A DNA stretch of 64,000 nt from Amarobacillus sp046328225 (GTDB lineage Bacteria > Chloroflexota > Dehalococcoidia > Tepidiformales > Tepidiformaceae): NCBI GenBank assembly GCA_046328225.1, contig JAXLWZ010000008.1, positions 79,405 to 143,404 of the forward strand, read 5' to 3'. The translations under genes and the position numbers were made by a program. This document shows, piece after piece, positions 15,533 through 24,518 of the stretch. The notes beneath the pieces were generated by a model that worked only from the letters and a program-made list of their open reading frames with translations, made no database searches and was not told where the DNA came from. How positions within the stretch are numbered: the stretch's first letter is position 1; the number at the start of each line of letters is the position of its first letter.

Positions 15533-16588
15533 GTGATTCCACGGAAGTTCGCAGAGATCGCGTTCCGGCGGTGGTGGGTGTTGCTCATCCCGACGGTGCT
15601 GGCGCCCGCGGCCATCCTGATGTTCCAACCGCGCAAGGTGGAGTACGCATCGGTGGCGACGGCGTGGGTTTCGCGCATCGAAGGCGTGGACACGGCGGGC
15701 ACTTTCGGACAGCCGACGGACAACCAGACGACCCCGGCAAGCGCGCAGGTGCAGGTGCTCGGCGACCTCTTGCAGACGGCGGCGTTCCGGGACGAGGTGG
15801 CGTTGAGCGCGGGCCTCGTCATCGAAGGCGCTGACCAGCGGGCGCGCGAGCAGGCGGGCGAGCTCATCGTGAAGCGGGTGCAGGTGTTCGAAGTCGGGCC
15901 GAACCTGATGGGCGTGCGCGTAGTGGCGCCATCGGCGGAAGGCGCGCAGGCGCTCGGCGCGGCCGTGATTACGCGATTCCAGGCACGCGCCCTGGCCGAA
16001 GGCGCGCGGGAAGCGCAAACGGTGGTGGGCTACTTCGAAAAGCAGCTCGCGCTGGGGCAGGACGACCTGGCGAAGGCGCAGGCGGAAGCGGCGGCCTACA
16101 TCAAGGCGCACCCCACGGCGGCGGACAAGACGAAGGTCGACGTGGACTACCAGTCGCTGCAGGGGAAGGTGGATTCGCAGACGAAGGTGGTCGACCGGCT
16201 GCTGGAGAACCTGCAGGACGCGCGCCTGAACGCGGCATCGGCATCGAACACGGCATCGGCGACATTCAACGTGCAGGACCAGCCATCGTTGCCGCTGCTG
16301 CCGATCGCGGCTTCGCGGACGGAGAAGTACGGGTATCCGCTGGCGGGGCTCGTGCTGGGTTTCAGCATCGCGGCGGCGTACCTCTATGCGGCCTACCGGC
16401 TGGACCACACGATTCGCTCGCGTGAGGACGTGGCCGGGCTGCCGGTGACGTTCCTCGGCGCGGTGCCGGAGCTGAAGCCGCGGCGCCAGCTGCTCGTCAT
16501 CGGACGGCGCGGCGGGCGCAACTTCGCACGGAGGGTGGCGGTCTCGATCCCGCCCGCGCCCGGCTCGGCCGAGGGGGAAGCGGCATGA
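15533..16588 (+). CDS. Wzz/chain-length-determinant-like polysaccharide copolymerase
   Basis: About 351 residues. One transmembrane helix near the N-terminus (RRWWVLLIPTVLAPAAILMF), a ~250-residue extracytoplasmic part with long helices (YFEKQLALGQDDLAKAQAEA, KVDSQTKVVDRLLENL), and a second transmembrane helix near residues 277-300 (YPLAGLVLGFSIAAAYLY). A short basic cytoplasmic tail follows. This is the polysaccharide copolymerase topology that sets chain length together with the Wzy polymerase. The ATPase half is the separate next gene, overlapping by four bases, as in Gram-positive CpsC/CpsD pairs. GTG 15533 is chosen because GGAGG lies 4 bases upstream; ATG 15479 is the alternative. Confidence 0.85.
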   Translation: MIPRKFAEIAFRRWWVLLIPTVLAPAAILMFQPRKVEYASVATAWVSRIEGVDTAGTFGQPTDNQTTPASAQVQVLGDLLQTAAFRDEVALSAGLVIEGADQRAREQAGELIVKRVQVFEVGPNLMGVRVVAPSAEGAQALGAAVITRFQARALAEGAREAQTVVGYFEKQLALGQDDLAKAQAEAAAYIKAHPTAADKTKVDVDYQSLQGKVDSQTKVVDRLLENLQDARLNAASASNTASATFNVQDQPSLPLLPIAASRTEKYGYPLAGLVLGFSIAAAYLYAAYRLDHTIRSREDVAGLPVTFLGAVPELKPRRQLLVIGRRGGRNFARRVAVSIPPAPGSAEGEAA

Positions 16589-17373
16589 TTCGAGACCGGT
16601 TCCAGCGCGAACGCGAGGATCTGCTTGAGGCTATTCGCGAGATCCAACTCCTTTCGGGGCTGACCGAGCTGCGGTGGAGCGAGCCCCATGTGAGCCACGA
16701 GCCGCTTTCGCTGGCTGCGAAGGGCCCGGGGTTCCGGGGATTCAAGGCGATGCGCGGTTCGGGGCAGCCGCGGGTGCTGCCTCAACGTGACCCTTCGACG
16801 CCGCGCTCGGTCGCCATCGGGGTGACGAGCCCCGGGTTCGGCGACGGCAAAACGACGGTGGCAATCGCGCTGGCCAGCTGCCTCGCCCAGGACTTCGCGG
16901 CGCAGGTCACGCTCGTCGATGCGGACTTTCATACGGCCTCGGTCAGCCGCGAGTACGGGCTCGAAGGGCGCAAGGGGCTGGCGGACGTGCTCGACGGGGA
17001 CGTTTCGCTGCCGGCGGTGACGCACCGTTTCCTGCGGGCGCCGCTGAGCGTGGTCACGGCGGGGACGGCGGCTTCGAGCCCGGCACGCATCGCGCGCAGC
17101 GAGCGGCTGGTGGAGCTCATCGACGCGATGAAGGCGACGAGCGGCTTCGTGGTGATGGACCTGCCGGCGACGCTGAAGTCGATGACGGCGCCGGTCCTGG
17201 CGCAGCGCTGCGACGGTGTGCTCATCGTGGTGCGCGATGGGAAGACGACGCGCCGGGAGCTGGAGCGCACGCTCGAGCTGTACAAGGACGCGAACGTGCT
17301 CGGGGTGGTGCTGAACCGGAGGACGTCGCGCATCCCGGGCTGGGCCGAGCGGCTGTTCGAACTCGCGAGCTGA
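16585..17373 (+). CDS. CpsD/CapB-like ATPase (BY-kinase fold)
   Basis: 262 residues. P-loop SPGFGDGKTTVAIALASCLA (Walker A), Walker A' VTLVDADFHTASVS and Walker B FVVMDLPATLKS are all characteristic of the bacterial tyrosine kinase/MinD-like fold that partners Wzz-type copolymerases. The C-terminal Tyr-rich cluster, the autophosphorylation site in true BY-kinases, is absent: the protein ends RIPGWAERLFELAS. It may therefore act as an ATPase regulator without autophosphorylation of a tail. The start overlaps the Wzz stop (ATGA), indicating coupling. Confidence 0.88.
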   Translation: MIRDRFQREREDLLEAIREIQLLSGLTELRWSEPHVSHEPLSLAAKGPGFRGFKAMRGSGQPRVLPQRDPSTPRSVAIGVTSPGFGDGKTTVAIALASCLAQDFAAQVTLVDADFHTASVSREYGLEGRKGLADVLDGDVSLPAVTHRFLRAPLSVVTAGTAASSPARIARSERLVELIDAMKATSGFVVMDLPATLKSMTAPVLAQRCDGVLIVVRDGKTTRRELERTLELYKDANVLGVVLNRRTSRIPGWAERLFELAS

Positions 17374-17383
17374 AGGAGGCGCC

Positions 17384-17530
17384 ATGATCGCCATCGCCAT
17401 CTTCGCCGCCGCCGGCACCGCGCTCGCGTTTCGGCCCGTGCGGCGGATGTTCCCTTCGGAGTCGCTGGCCGCGTTCGTGATCACGGGCGTGGCGATGCTC
17501 GGGCTGTTGGCCGCGGGCCGCGCGGGGTAG
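17384..17530 (+). CDS. 48-residue two-helix membrane protein
   Basis: A small gene between the CpsD-like and Wzy-like genes: ATG 17384 is preceded by a strong AAGGAGG at 5 bases and ends at TAG 17528-17530, four bases before the next gene's ATG. The product has two hydrophobic segments (IAIAIFAAAGTALAF and FVITGVAMLGLLAAG) joined by a basic turn (RPVRRMFPSE). The ribosome-binding site, spacing and hydrophobic pattern make it likely real. The role is unknown; it may assist the polymerase or copolymerase. Confidence 0.65.
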   Translation: MIAIAIFAAAGTALAFRPVRRMFPSESLAAFVITGVAMLGLLAAGRAG

Positions 17531-17534
17531 GCGC

Positions 17535-18992
17535 ATGAGCGCGATGGCCGCGAGCCGCCGCCGCCTGATCGGCGTCCCGTGGACGCTGCTGGCCGCGGCG
17601 TGCTGCGCGATGGCCGCGCTCGCCGCGGCGGCCGGCGTGATCGTGCTCGGGCCGGCGGCGGCGCTCGTGCCGTTCGTGGCGGCCGCGCTGTTCTTCATCG
17701 CGACGCGGCCACGGATGAGTGCGTGCGTGCTGTTCGCCGCCGGGATCGCGCTCGATTCGCGTGCGACGGACGTCACGAAGCCGCTGGCGCTGGGGCTGTG
17801 GGCGTTCCCGCGCGGTGTCCAGGACGCGCTCCCCCTGACGGTGAACCCGTTCGAGGTGCTGCTGGCGCTGGTGACCGCTTCCGTGATGGCCCGCCCGGCT
17901 GCGCGGCCTTCCGGGGGATTGCCGGGCCTGGTCCGGCTGGTGCCCTTCGTGATGCTGGCCGGGATGGTCTACGGGCTCGGGCGGGGCGGCCCCGGGAACC
18001 TCGTCTACCACGAAACGCGGGGCCTGATTTTCGGCGCGATGGCGTTCGTGGTGACGTGGCGGCTGCAGCCGTCCTCGCGCGAAGTGGCGGGAGTCGCCAT
18101 CGCGGGGACGTCGGCGCTCGGGCTGCTGACGATCTTCCGCTACGTCTCGACGCTCTCGGGGGGGCGTTCCGGGATACCCGTGGAGTTCTGGTTCGAACAC
18201 GAGACGGGGCTGCTGCTGAGCGTTGGCGGCGTCCTGGGGATGGGGCTCGCCATCCGGCTGCCGCGGGACCGGGACCGGGTCCTGGCATTCCTGTACGTCG
18301 TGCTCATGGCCTCGGCGATCCTGGTGACGGGGAGGCGCAGCGCCATCCTCGTCATCCTCGTGGGCGTGATGGTGATGGCCTGGATGCTGCTCCCAAAGCG
18401 CACGCTGCTGCTGACGGCCATCGGCGTGCCGCTGCTCTTCGTGAGCGCGGTGTACCTGGCAATCTACTGGGACGGCCACAGCGGGCCGCTCGCCGAACCG
18501 GCCCGCGCGGTGCGTTCGCAATTCCAGCCGGACGCGCGCGACGAGAGTTCGGACCTGTACCGCGAACACGAGCGGGAGAACCTGCAACGCACGCTCGCGA
18601 AGAGCCCGGTGTTCGGAATTGGCTTCGGCCTGCCGTATACCCGGTACGTGGACCTTCCCGTTCTCGGCTTCTGGCCGCTGCAGTTCTATACGCCGCACCA
18701 GAACATCCTCTGGCTCTGGCTGAAGATGGGTATCGCCGGCATCGCGGTGTTCGCGGGGATGTGGGTGCTGGCGTTCTCGCGCTGCGTGCGCGGTGCGCGG
18801 GCGGTCGCGCGCAAGGCGCCCATCCCGGCGATGCCGATCGTGCTTGGCTCGGTGCTGGTGATGTACCTGGCCTACGCGCGCGTGGACATCGCCTTCGCGG
18901 GCGTGCGCAGCAGCGGGCCGCTGGCGGTCGCGCTGGCACTGGCATTCATGCTGCCCGCCGAGCCGGGGCGCCGGGAGGCCGGCGATGCCTGA
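17535..18992 (+). CDS. O-antigen ligase/Wzy-like polysaccharide polymerase
   Basis: 485 residues with about 10-12 transmembrane segments. A larger extracytoplasmic loop around residues 320-400 contains SPVFGIGFGLPYTRYVD and TPHQNILWLWLKMGIAG. The G(I/V)GxG...H-N pattern in this loop is the hallmark of the O-antigen ligase/polymerase (Wzy_C) family. In this operon it most likely polymerises lipid-linked repeat units, working with the copolymerase upstream. No Wzx flippase is encoded in the window, so export of repeat units must use a gene elsewhere. Its stop overlaps the next start by 8 bases. Confidence 0.88.
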   Translation: MSAMAASRRRLIGVPWTLLAAACCAMAALAAAAGVIVLGPAAALVPFVAAALFFIATRPRMSACVLFAAGIALDSRATDVTKPLALGLWAFPRGVQDALPLTVNPFEVLLALVTASVMARPAARPSGGLPGLVRLVPFVMLAGMVYGLGRGGPGNLVYHETRGLIFGAMAFVVTWRLQPSSREVAGVAIAGTSALGLLTIFRYVSTLSGGRSGIPVEFWFEHETGLLLSVGGVLGMGLAIRLPRDRDRVLAFLYVVLMASAILVTGRRSAILVILVGVMVMAWMLLPKRTLLLTAIGVPLLFVSAVYLAIYWDGHSGPLAEPARAVRSQFQPDARDESSDLYREHERENLQRTLAKSPVFGIGFGLPYTRYVDLPVLGFWPLQFYTPHQNILWLWLKMGIAGIAVFAGMWVLAFSRCVRGARAVARKAPIPAMPIVLGSVLVMYLAYARVDIAFAGVRSSGPLAVALALAFMLPAEPGRREAGDA

Positions 18993-19995
18993 GCCGCGCG
19001 CCGTCGATGTCATCGTGCCCACGCACAACCGGCCGGCGCGGCTGGAGCGCACGCTGCGGTCGCTGGCGGGCCAGGCGTTCGCGGACTTCGCCGTGATCGT
19101 GGTGGATGACGCGAGCGACCCGGCGGTCACGGCCCCGGCGGAGCTTTCGAACGGCGTGCCCGTGCGCGTGCTGCGAACCACTCCCGCGGCGGGCGCGGTG
19201 AGCGCGGGGCCCGGCGCCGCGAGGAACCTGGGGCTGCGCGCGGCGACGGCGCCGCTGGTGGCCTTCATCGATGACGACGTGGATGCCGCGCCGGACTGGC
19301 TCGAGCGGCTGGTCGCGGCGGGACGGGAGCCCGGGACGGCGGTCTTCGGGCCGCTGCTCGCGCCCGCGGGCTGGCGGCCGACGGCGTGGAACGCGTGGGA
19401 GGCGCGCACGCTCGCGGTGGAGTACCGGCGGATGCGCGACGGGAAATACCAGGCCGGTTGGCGGCAGTACTTCACCGGGAACGCACTCGCGCACCGCGAT
19501 GACCTCATCGCCGCGGGCGGCTTCGATGAGACGTTCACGCGGGCCGAGGACATCGAGCTCGGCATCCGGCTGGCCAAACGGGGCGTGCGCTTCGTCTTCG
19601 AGCCGGGCGCTCGGGGCTGGCACGATTCGCGGCGGACGCTGGCGAGCTGGTTCCGCATCCCGCGGGAGTACGCACGGTTCGATGCGGAGATCGCGCGGAA
19701 GCACCCGGAGCTGGACTGGCTCGCGGTGATTGACGTGGAACTAAAGCGGCGAAGCATCGTGCTGCGCGGCCTGCGGCGGGCCTTGCCCATCCCGGTGGCG
19801 CAACGGGCGGTGGCACGGCTGGCGGCGCGCACGGCCCAGGCGCTCTTCGCGATCGGCTTCCGGGAAGTGGCGATGCACGGTCTGAGCCTGGCGTACGACC
19901 TTGAGTACCAGGCGGCGTTCGCAGCGCTCGCGAAACCACCGTCCGCTCCCGGCCCGAACCAACCGCGCGCGGCGGCCGCCGGAGGCCCGGAATGA
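18985..19995 (+). CDS. Family 2 glycosyltransferase
   Basis: 336 residues. GT-A fold: VDVIVPTHNRPARLERTLRS nucleotide-binding start, VIVVDDASD, the metal-binding DxD in FIDDDVDAAPDWL, and the acceptor-activating AEDIELGIRLAKRG. The C-terminal ~90 residues are helical with basic residues and no obvious membrane span. Cytoplasmic enzyme adding one sugar to the lipid-linked repeat unit. Overlaps Wzy by 8 bases and the next gene by 4 (ATGA). The sugar and linkage cannot be predicted. Confidence 0.9.
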   Translation: MPEPRAVDVIVPTHNRPARLERTLRSLAGQAFADFAVIVVDDASDPAVTAPAELSNGVPVRVLRTTPAAGAVSAGPGAARNLGLRAATAPLVAFIDDDVDAAPDWLERLVAAGREPGTAVFGPLLAPAGWRPTAWNAWEARTLAVEYRRMRDGKYQAGWRQYFTGNALAHRDDLIAAGGFDETFTRAEDIELGIRLAKRGVRFVFEPGARGWHDSRRTLASWFRIPREYARFDAEIARKHPELDWLAVIDVELKRRSIVLRGLRRALPIPVAQRAVARLAARTAQALFAIGFREVAMHGLSLAYDLEYQAAFAALAKPPSAPGPNQPRAAAAGGPE

Positions 19996-21164
19996 GCGAA
20001 CGCAGCGGCACCTGTCTGGTGTCGATCAGCTACACCCGCGCGGGGACGGAGGAGGTCCTGCTGGATCTTGCCCGCTGCCTCGCGCGCGATGGGGAGCGCG
20101 TTTCGGCCGTCGTGCCCGGGGAGCGAGCGCTCGATGGGCTGACCGGTGACCTGGTGGCCGCCGGGGTGACCGTCATCCGCGCCGGGCGCTTCTTCGGGGA
20201 GAACGTGAGCCTGGAGCGGAACATCCGCGAGCTGCGGAGGGCGTTCGCGACGCTGCGGCCGGCGGTGGTCCACGTACACACACCGTGGGTTGGCATCGGC
20301 AAGGAAGCGGTGGTCGCGGCCTGGCTGGCGGGCGTGCCATTCCGGCTGCGAACCGAGCAGAACCCGGTGCCGAACCCGCTGCGGCTCCGGCAGAGGCTGT
20401 CGCTGAAGCTGTCGGACCGGCTGGTGCAGGGGATCTCGTTCGTCTCGAGCGGCAACCGGGAGAGCCACCTGCGGAACGCCGGGCGCCCGCGGCGAAAGTG
20501 CATGGTCGTGCCCAACGCGGTGCGTCCCGCGCCCGAGCCCCGTGACCGCGCGGCCGTTCGCGCCGAACTGGGACTGCCGATGGACGCGATCGTGGCGGTG
20601 ATGGTGGGGCGCCTGGAGCGGCGCAAAGGCCCGCTGGACTTCGTACGAGCCGCGGCCGTCGCGGCGAAGGGAGCGCCGGGCATGCACTTCGCAATCGCGG
20701 GTGATGGCGACATGCGTGTGGACGTCCAGGCGGCGATCGCGGCGGCCGGGCTTGAGGACCGCGTCCACCTCGTCGGCCACCGGCCCAACATCCGGGCGCT
20801 CCTGCCGGCGTTCGACATCTTCGTGCAGCCGAGCCACTACGAGGGCCTTTCGGTGGCGATGCTGGAGGCGCTGGCGGCGGGCCTGCCCATGGCGACCACC
20901 GATGTCGATGGCGTGGCCGAAGTCGCGCCGGGTGGCGAGGGCGCGCTCATCGTCCCCATCGGCGATACCGACGCGCTGGGCGAGGCCGTGGCCCGGCTCG
21001 CGAACGATGCGGAGCTGCGGCGCACGCTCGCGGGGACCACCCCGCGGCGTATCGCCACGGAGTTCACAGTCGAGGCCACGTACCGCCGCTACCGGCGGTT
21101 CTACGCGCTCGCCACGGCGAAGGGCGGGACCACGGACCCGGGGAAGAGGGAGTTGGCGCGATGA
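19992..21164 (+). CDS. Family 4 (GT-B) glycosyltransferase
   Basis: 390 residues with two Rossmann-like halves. N-terminal half: CLVSISYTRAGTEEVLLDLA, then VVHVHTPWVGIGKEA. C-terminal half: AIVAVMVGRLERRKGPLDFV, the donor-binding strand and loop, and the retaining GT4 signature QPSHYEGLSVAMLEALAAG, with its EX7E Glu residues. A retaining glycosyltransferase in the exopolysaccharide operon, coupled to both neighbours by ATGA overlaps. Donor and acceptor unknown. Confidence 0.9.
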   Translation: MSERSGTCLVSISYTRAGTEEVLLDLARCLARDGERVSAVVPGERALDGLTGDLVAAGVTVIRAGRFFGENVSLERNIRELRRAFATLRPAVVHVHTPWVGIGKEAVVAAWLAGVPFRLRTEQNPVPNPLRLRQRLSLKLSDRLVQGISFVSSGNRESHLRNAGRPRRKCMVVPNAVRPAPEPRDRAAVRAELGLPMDAIVAVMVGRLERRKGPLDFVRAAAVAAKGAPGMHFAIAGDGDMRVDVQAAIAAAGLEDRVHLVGHRPNIRALLPAFDIFVQPSHYEGLSVAMLEALAAGLPMATTDVDGVAEVAPGGEGALIVPIGDTDALGEAVARLANDAELRRTLAGTTPRRIATEFTVEATYRRYRRFYALATAKGGTTDPGKRELAR

Positions 21165-22201
21165 CGGAGCCACGACTGGCACTCTGCCTCGAACAGACGC
21201 TCGGACATCGCGCGCACGGGCGGAACATCGAGGAAGCGATCGCCGCGGATGGCATCGACGCCGATGTCGTGCATGTCGACTACCCCGAGCATGCGCGCGT
21301 GCGGATGCCGTGGGCGTTGCGCGGCTCGGCCATCGCGCGCAAGAAGCTGCGCGAGCGCGAGCGCGCGGACGTGACCCTCTTCCACACGCAGACCGTGAGC
21401 CTGTTCGCGCCCCAGGCCGTGCGCGGGGGCAAGTACATCGTGAGCATCGATGCGACGCCGCTGCAGGTCGATGCGATGGGCCGCTGGTACCAGCACGGGG
21501 AGCATCACGCCGCCCTCGAACGCGGGAAGGCGCTCTGGTACCGGTCCGTGTTCGCGAAGGCAGCGGGGGTCGTGGCGTGGTCGGAGTGGGCGGCGGCGTC
21601 GCTGGCCGAGGATTACGGCGTGGACCGCGCGCGCATGCTGGTGGCCCACCCGGGCGCCGGGCCGGCGTTTTTCGCCATCGAACGGGCGCCGTCGGCGATG
21701 CCGCGCATCCTCTTCGTCGGCGGTGACTTCGAACGAAAGGGCGGGCCGGACCTGCTGCGGGCCTTCGAAGGGCTGCGCGGGAAGGCCGAGCTGGTGCTGG
21801 TCACCGGGCACCCCCTCGAAGCCGCGGACGGCGTGCGCATCGAGTCCGGCGTGACCCCGGGGAGCGAGCGGCTGCACCGCGCGTTCGCCGAAGCGGACAT
21901 CTTCTGCCTGCCGACCTATGGCGACTGCACCTCCGTGGCGATCGGCGAGGCGCTGGCGGCGGGCCTCCCGGTGGTTACGACGACGGTGGGATCGAACGCC
22001 GAGACGGTGCGCGACGGCGAGACCGGCTTCCTCATTCCACCCGGCGACCCGGCAGCACTGGCGAGCGCGCTGGAACGGCTGGTGGCCGATCCCGGGCTGC
22101 GGCGGCGCATGGGCGCGGCGGCACGTGCGGACGCGCGCGAGCGGATGGACGCGGCGGCGAACGCGAGGCGGATCATCGAGTTCATGGAGGCGGCGGCATG
22201 A
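21161..22201 (+). CDS. Family 4 (GT-B) glycosyltransferase
   Basis: 346 residues. The N-terminal domain is atypically short and starts RLALCLEQTLGHRAHGRNIE. The C-terminal domain has ILFVGGDFERKGGPDLLRAF and the EX7E region CLPTYGDCTSVAIGEALAAG followed by LPVVTTTVGSNAETVRDGE and TGFLIPPGDPAAL, all typical of retaining GT4 enzymes. Four-base overlaps at both ends show it is inside the operon. Substrates unknown. Confidence 0.9.
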   Translation: MTEPRLALCLEQTLGHRAHGRNIEEAIAADGIDADVVHVDYPEHARVRMPWALRGSAIARKKLRERERADVTLFHTQTVSLFAPQAVRGGKYIVSIDATPLQVDAMGRWYQHGEHHAALERGKALWYRSVFAKAAGVVAWSEWAAASLAEDYGVDRARMLVAHPGAGPAFFAIERAPSAMPRILFVGGDFERKGGPDLLRAFEGLRGKAELVLVTGHPLEAADGVRIESGVTPGSERLHRAFAEADIFCLPTYGDCTSVAIGEALAAGLPVVTTTVGSNAETVRDGETGFLIPPGDPAALASALERLVADPGLRRRMGAAARADARERMDAAANARRIIEFMEAAA

Positions 22202-23355
22202 GCATCCGGCTGGCGGTAAGCGCGACGGAGGCCGAGACCGCGCGCCTGACGGCGAACGGCCCGCGACGGGACTTCCTCGAGCTGGCCGCGGCCACGGGCG
22301 GAGAGCTGCGCTACCGGGGAGAGGCGCCTCGCCGCAAGGGCATCCTGGGGAAGCTGCTTGGGCCGCATCTACGGCAGGCCTGGGCCCTCGCCGGGGAGAC
22401 GCAACGCGGAGACGTGCTCTTCGCCGACGGCGAACACGTGGGGTTGCCCCTGCTCGTGGCGCTGGCGCTGCGGCACAAGCGGCCCGCGCGGGTGGTGATG
22501 ATCGGACACCTGGTGAGCCGGCGGTGGAAGCTGCCGCTGTTCGCGCTCGCCACAAGGTTGGGGACCACGGGCACCGTATTGCTGCACAGCGTGGAGCAGG
22601 ACCGGCGGCTGCGGCGTTGGCTCGGGGCGAATTGGGGCATCGCGCTGGTGCCATACCAGGCGGACACAGCGTTCTGGACACCCGGGGAGGCACCTGCCGC
22701 GGAAGGGGCACAGCCGCTGATCCTCGCGGTGGGTTCGGAGAACCGCGACTACGAGACGCTGGTGCGCGCGGTCGAAGGGCTCGACGCGCGGGTGCTGGTC
22801 GCGGCCGGGAGCCACTGGGCGCGCGAGCTCGCGACCGCGGCGGCGCTCCCGGCGAACGTGGAGCACCTTTCGCGGCCGGTCGATTTCGCGGGCCTGCGAG
22901 AGCTGTACCGACAGGCGGCGTGCGTGGTCGTGCCGTTGCATGACGTGGCCAACCAGTCGGGCGTGACGGTGATGCTCGAGGCGATGGCCTGCGGCGTTCC
23001 CGTCGTGGTGACCGCGACGCGCGGCCAGCGCGAAGTCACGCGCGGACCACTCGTGCGGGCCGCCGGTGCGTGGGACGCGGCGGCGACGGCCGACCGCGGC
23101 CCCGGGGTGCTCATTCCGGAGGCGGCGGACTGCGGCGAGAGCGGGCTGTATGTGCTCCCGGGCGACGTTCGCGGGTTGCGGCGCGCGCTCGAAGCCGTGC
23201 TGGGCGATGCGGACCTGCGTGGACGGCTTGGCGCCGAAGGCCGGAGGACGGTGGCACGCTGGTTCACGACCGAGCGGTACGTGGCGAATCTCGCGGAGTT
23301 GCTGACGCTCGCACCCGGTGAGCGGGCCGGCGGCGCGCGCTCCGAGGCGGCCTGA
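22198..23355 (+). CDS. GT-B glycosyltransferase
   Basis: 385 residues. The C-terminal half carries LILAVGSENRDYETLVRAVE and the acceptor/donor region AACVVVPLHDVANQSGVTVM followed by LEAMACGVPVVVTATRGQRE. This resembles GT4 enzymes, with the first catalytic Glu position altered (NQSGVTVMLEAMACG). The N-terminal half has LFADGEHVGLPLLVALALRH, a hydrophobic strand that may contact the membrane. Part of the same overlapping gene series. Confidence in the fold is good, in the family assignment moderate. Confidence 0.82.
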   Translation: MSIRLAVSATEAETARLTANGPRRDFLELAAATGGELRYRGEAPRRKGILGKLLGPHLRQAWALAGETQRGDVLFADGEHVGLPLLVALALRHKRPARVVMIGHLVSRRWKLPLFALATRLGTTGTVLLHSVEQDRRLRRWLGANWGIALVPYQADTAFWTPGEAPAAEGAQPLILAVGSENRDYETLVRAVEGLDARVLVAAGSHWARELATAAALPANVEHLSRPVDFAGLRELYRQAACVVVPLHDVANQSGVTVMLEAMACGVPVVVTATRGQREVTRGPLVRAAGAWDAAATADRGPGVLIPEAADCGESGLYVLPGDVRGLRRALEAVLGDADLRGRLGAEGRRTVARWFTTERYVANLAELLTLAPGERAGGARSEAA

Positions 23356-24512
23356 TGAATCCCGTGCTGGCCGCGGGGACGGTGGCGACGGCCGTGGTCC
23401 TCACGCACGGCGTGCCGTGGAGCGTGTTCGCGGCGGTGGCCCTTCCGCGTCCGCGGGCGTTGCGGCCGGCCGGGCGGCACTGGCGGCTCGCCGTCATCGT
23501 GCCCGCGCACAACGAAGAGGCGATGCTCGGCACGACGCTGGACAGCCTGCTCGCGGCGGCGGGGGAGCCCGCTGCCGAGATCGTGGTCGTGGCGGACAAC
23601 TGCACGGACCGAACGGCCGCGGTGGCGCGCTCGCGCGGCGTGACAGTCCTGGAACGAACGGACCCGGTGCTGCGCGGGAAGAGCCACGCGCTCTCGTTCG
23701 CGCTGGCGCACCTGGCGGCCCGTCCCGAACCGCCGGAAGCGGTCTGCTTCGTGGACGCGGACACGGTGGTGAGCGAGACGTTCTTCGCGGCGATCGCGGC
23801 GCGGCTCGACGCCGGGGCGGAGGCCGTCCAGGTGCACTACGAGGCGGCGGCGGGGGATTCGCCACTGAGCCAGCTGCGGCGCCTCGCGTTCCTGCTGGTG
23901 CACCGGGCACGGCCCCTGGGCATGGCCCGGCTCGGGCTCGGGACTGGCCTGAAGGGCAATGGCATGGCGCTGCGCTGGGCGCTCGTGCGCGAAGGCTTCG
24001 CCGGAAGCGGCATCACCGAGGACGCGGCGATGACGCTGGCGCTCGCGCGGCGTGGCGTGGCCGTGGCCTTCGAGCCGCGGGCGTGGGTGCGCGGCCACAT
24101 GGCCGGGAGCTACGCGAACGCGCGCGTGCAGGATGAACGCTGGGAAGGCGGCCGCTTCGGGCTGATGCGCGGCGCGCTGGCGGCGGCGGTGGATTCGCTG
24201 CGGCGCGGGCACCCGGGCACGGCGGCCGCCGCGCTCGATGTGGCCTCGCTGCCGCTCACGCTGCTGGGCGTGCTGGCCGTGACCGGGTCGGTGCTCGTCC
24301 TCGTGGGAGGCGGGCCGTGGCGGTTCGCGATAGCCGGCCCGGCGAGCCTGGCGTCGTACGGCGTCCTGGGGCTGGCCGGCGCGCGAGTCTCACCGCGCGA
24401 GTTGGGGGCGCTCCTGGAGGTGCCGCGGTTCGTCGCGCACAAGCTGCGAACGTACGCGGCGCTTGCTGCCCGGCGCGGACCGGCCGGCTGGGAGCGCACG
24501 TCCCGGCGATAG
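23355..24512 (+). CDS. Membrane-bound family 2 glycosyltransferase
   Basis: 385 residues. An N-terminal hydrophobic segment (~1-30) is followed by a GT-A core with LAVIVPAHNEEAMLGTTLDS, EIVVVADNCTDRTAAVA, the FVDADTVVSE metal site and ITEDAAMTLALARRG. Two or three transmembrane helices follow near residues 285-350 (LPLTLLGVLAVTGSVLVLVG). This is the topology of processive-type or polyprenyl-linked GT2 enzymes such as the cellulose-synthase-like group, although the QxxRW processivity motif is represented only by VQDERWEGGRFG. Last gene of the operon; it converges on gltX with a 6-base gap and no visible terminator. Confidence 0.87.
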   Translation: MNPVLAAGTVATAVVLTHGVPWSVFAAVALPRPRALRPAGRHWRLAVIVPAHNEEAMLGTTLDSLLAAAGEPAAEIVVVADNCTDRTAAVARSRGVTVLERTDPVLRGKSHALSFALAHLAARPEPPEAVCFVDADTVVSETFFAAIAARLDAGAEAVQVHYEAAAGDSPLSQLRRLAFLLVHRARPLGMARLGLGTGLKGNGMALRWALVREGFAGSGITEDAAMTLALARRGVAVAFEPRAWVRGHMAGSYANARVQDERWEGGRFGLMRGALAAAVDSLRRGHPGTAAAALDVASLPLTLLGVLAVTGSVLVLVGGGPWRFAIAGPASLASYGVLGLAGARVSPRELGALLEVPRFVAHKLRTYAALAARRGPAGWERTSRR

Positions 24513-24518
24513 CGGAGG

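Noticed and set aside
17481..21182. Long minus-strand open frame opposite Wzy and glycosyltransferase genes
   Set aside because: Low-complexity Arg/Pro/His reading; plus-strand genes have clear motifs and overlapping starts.
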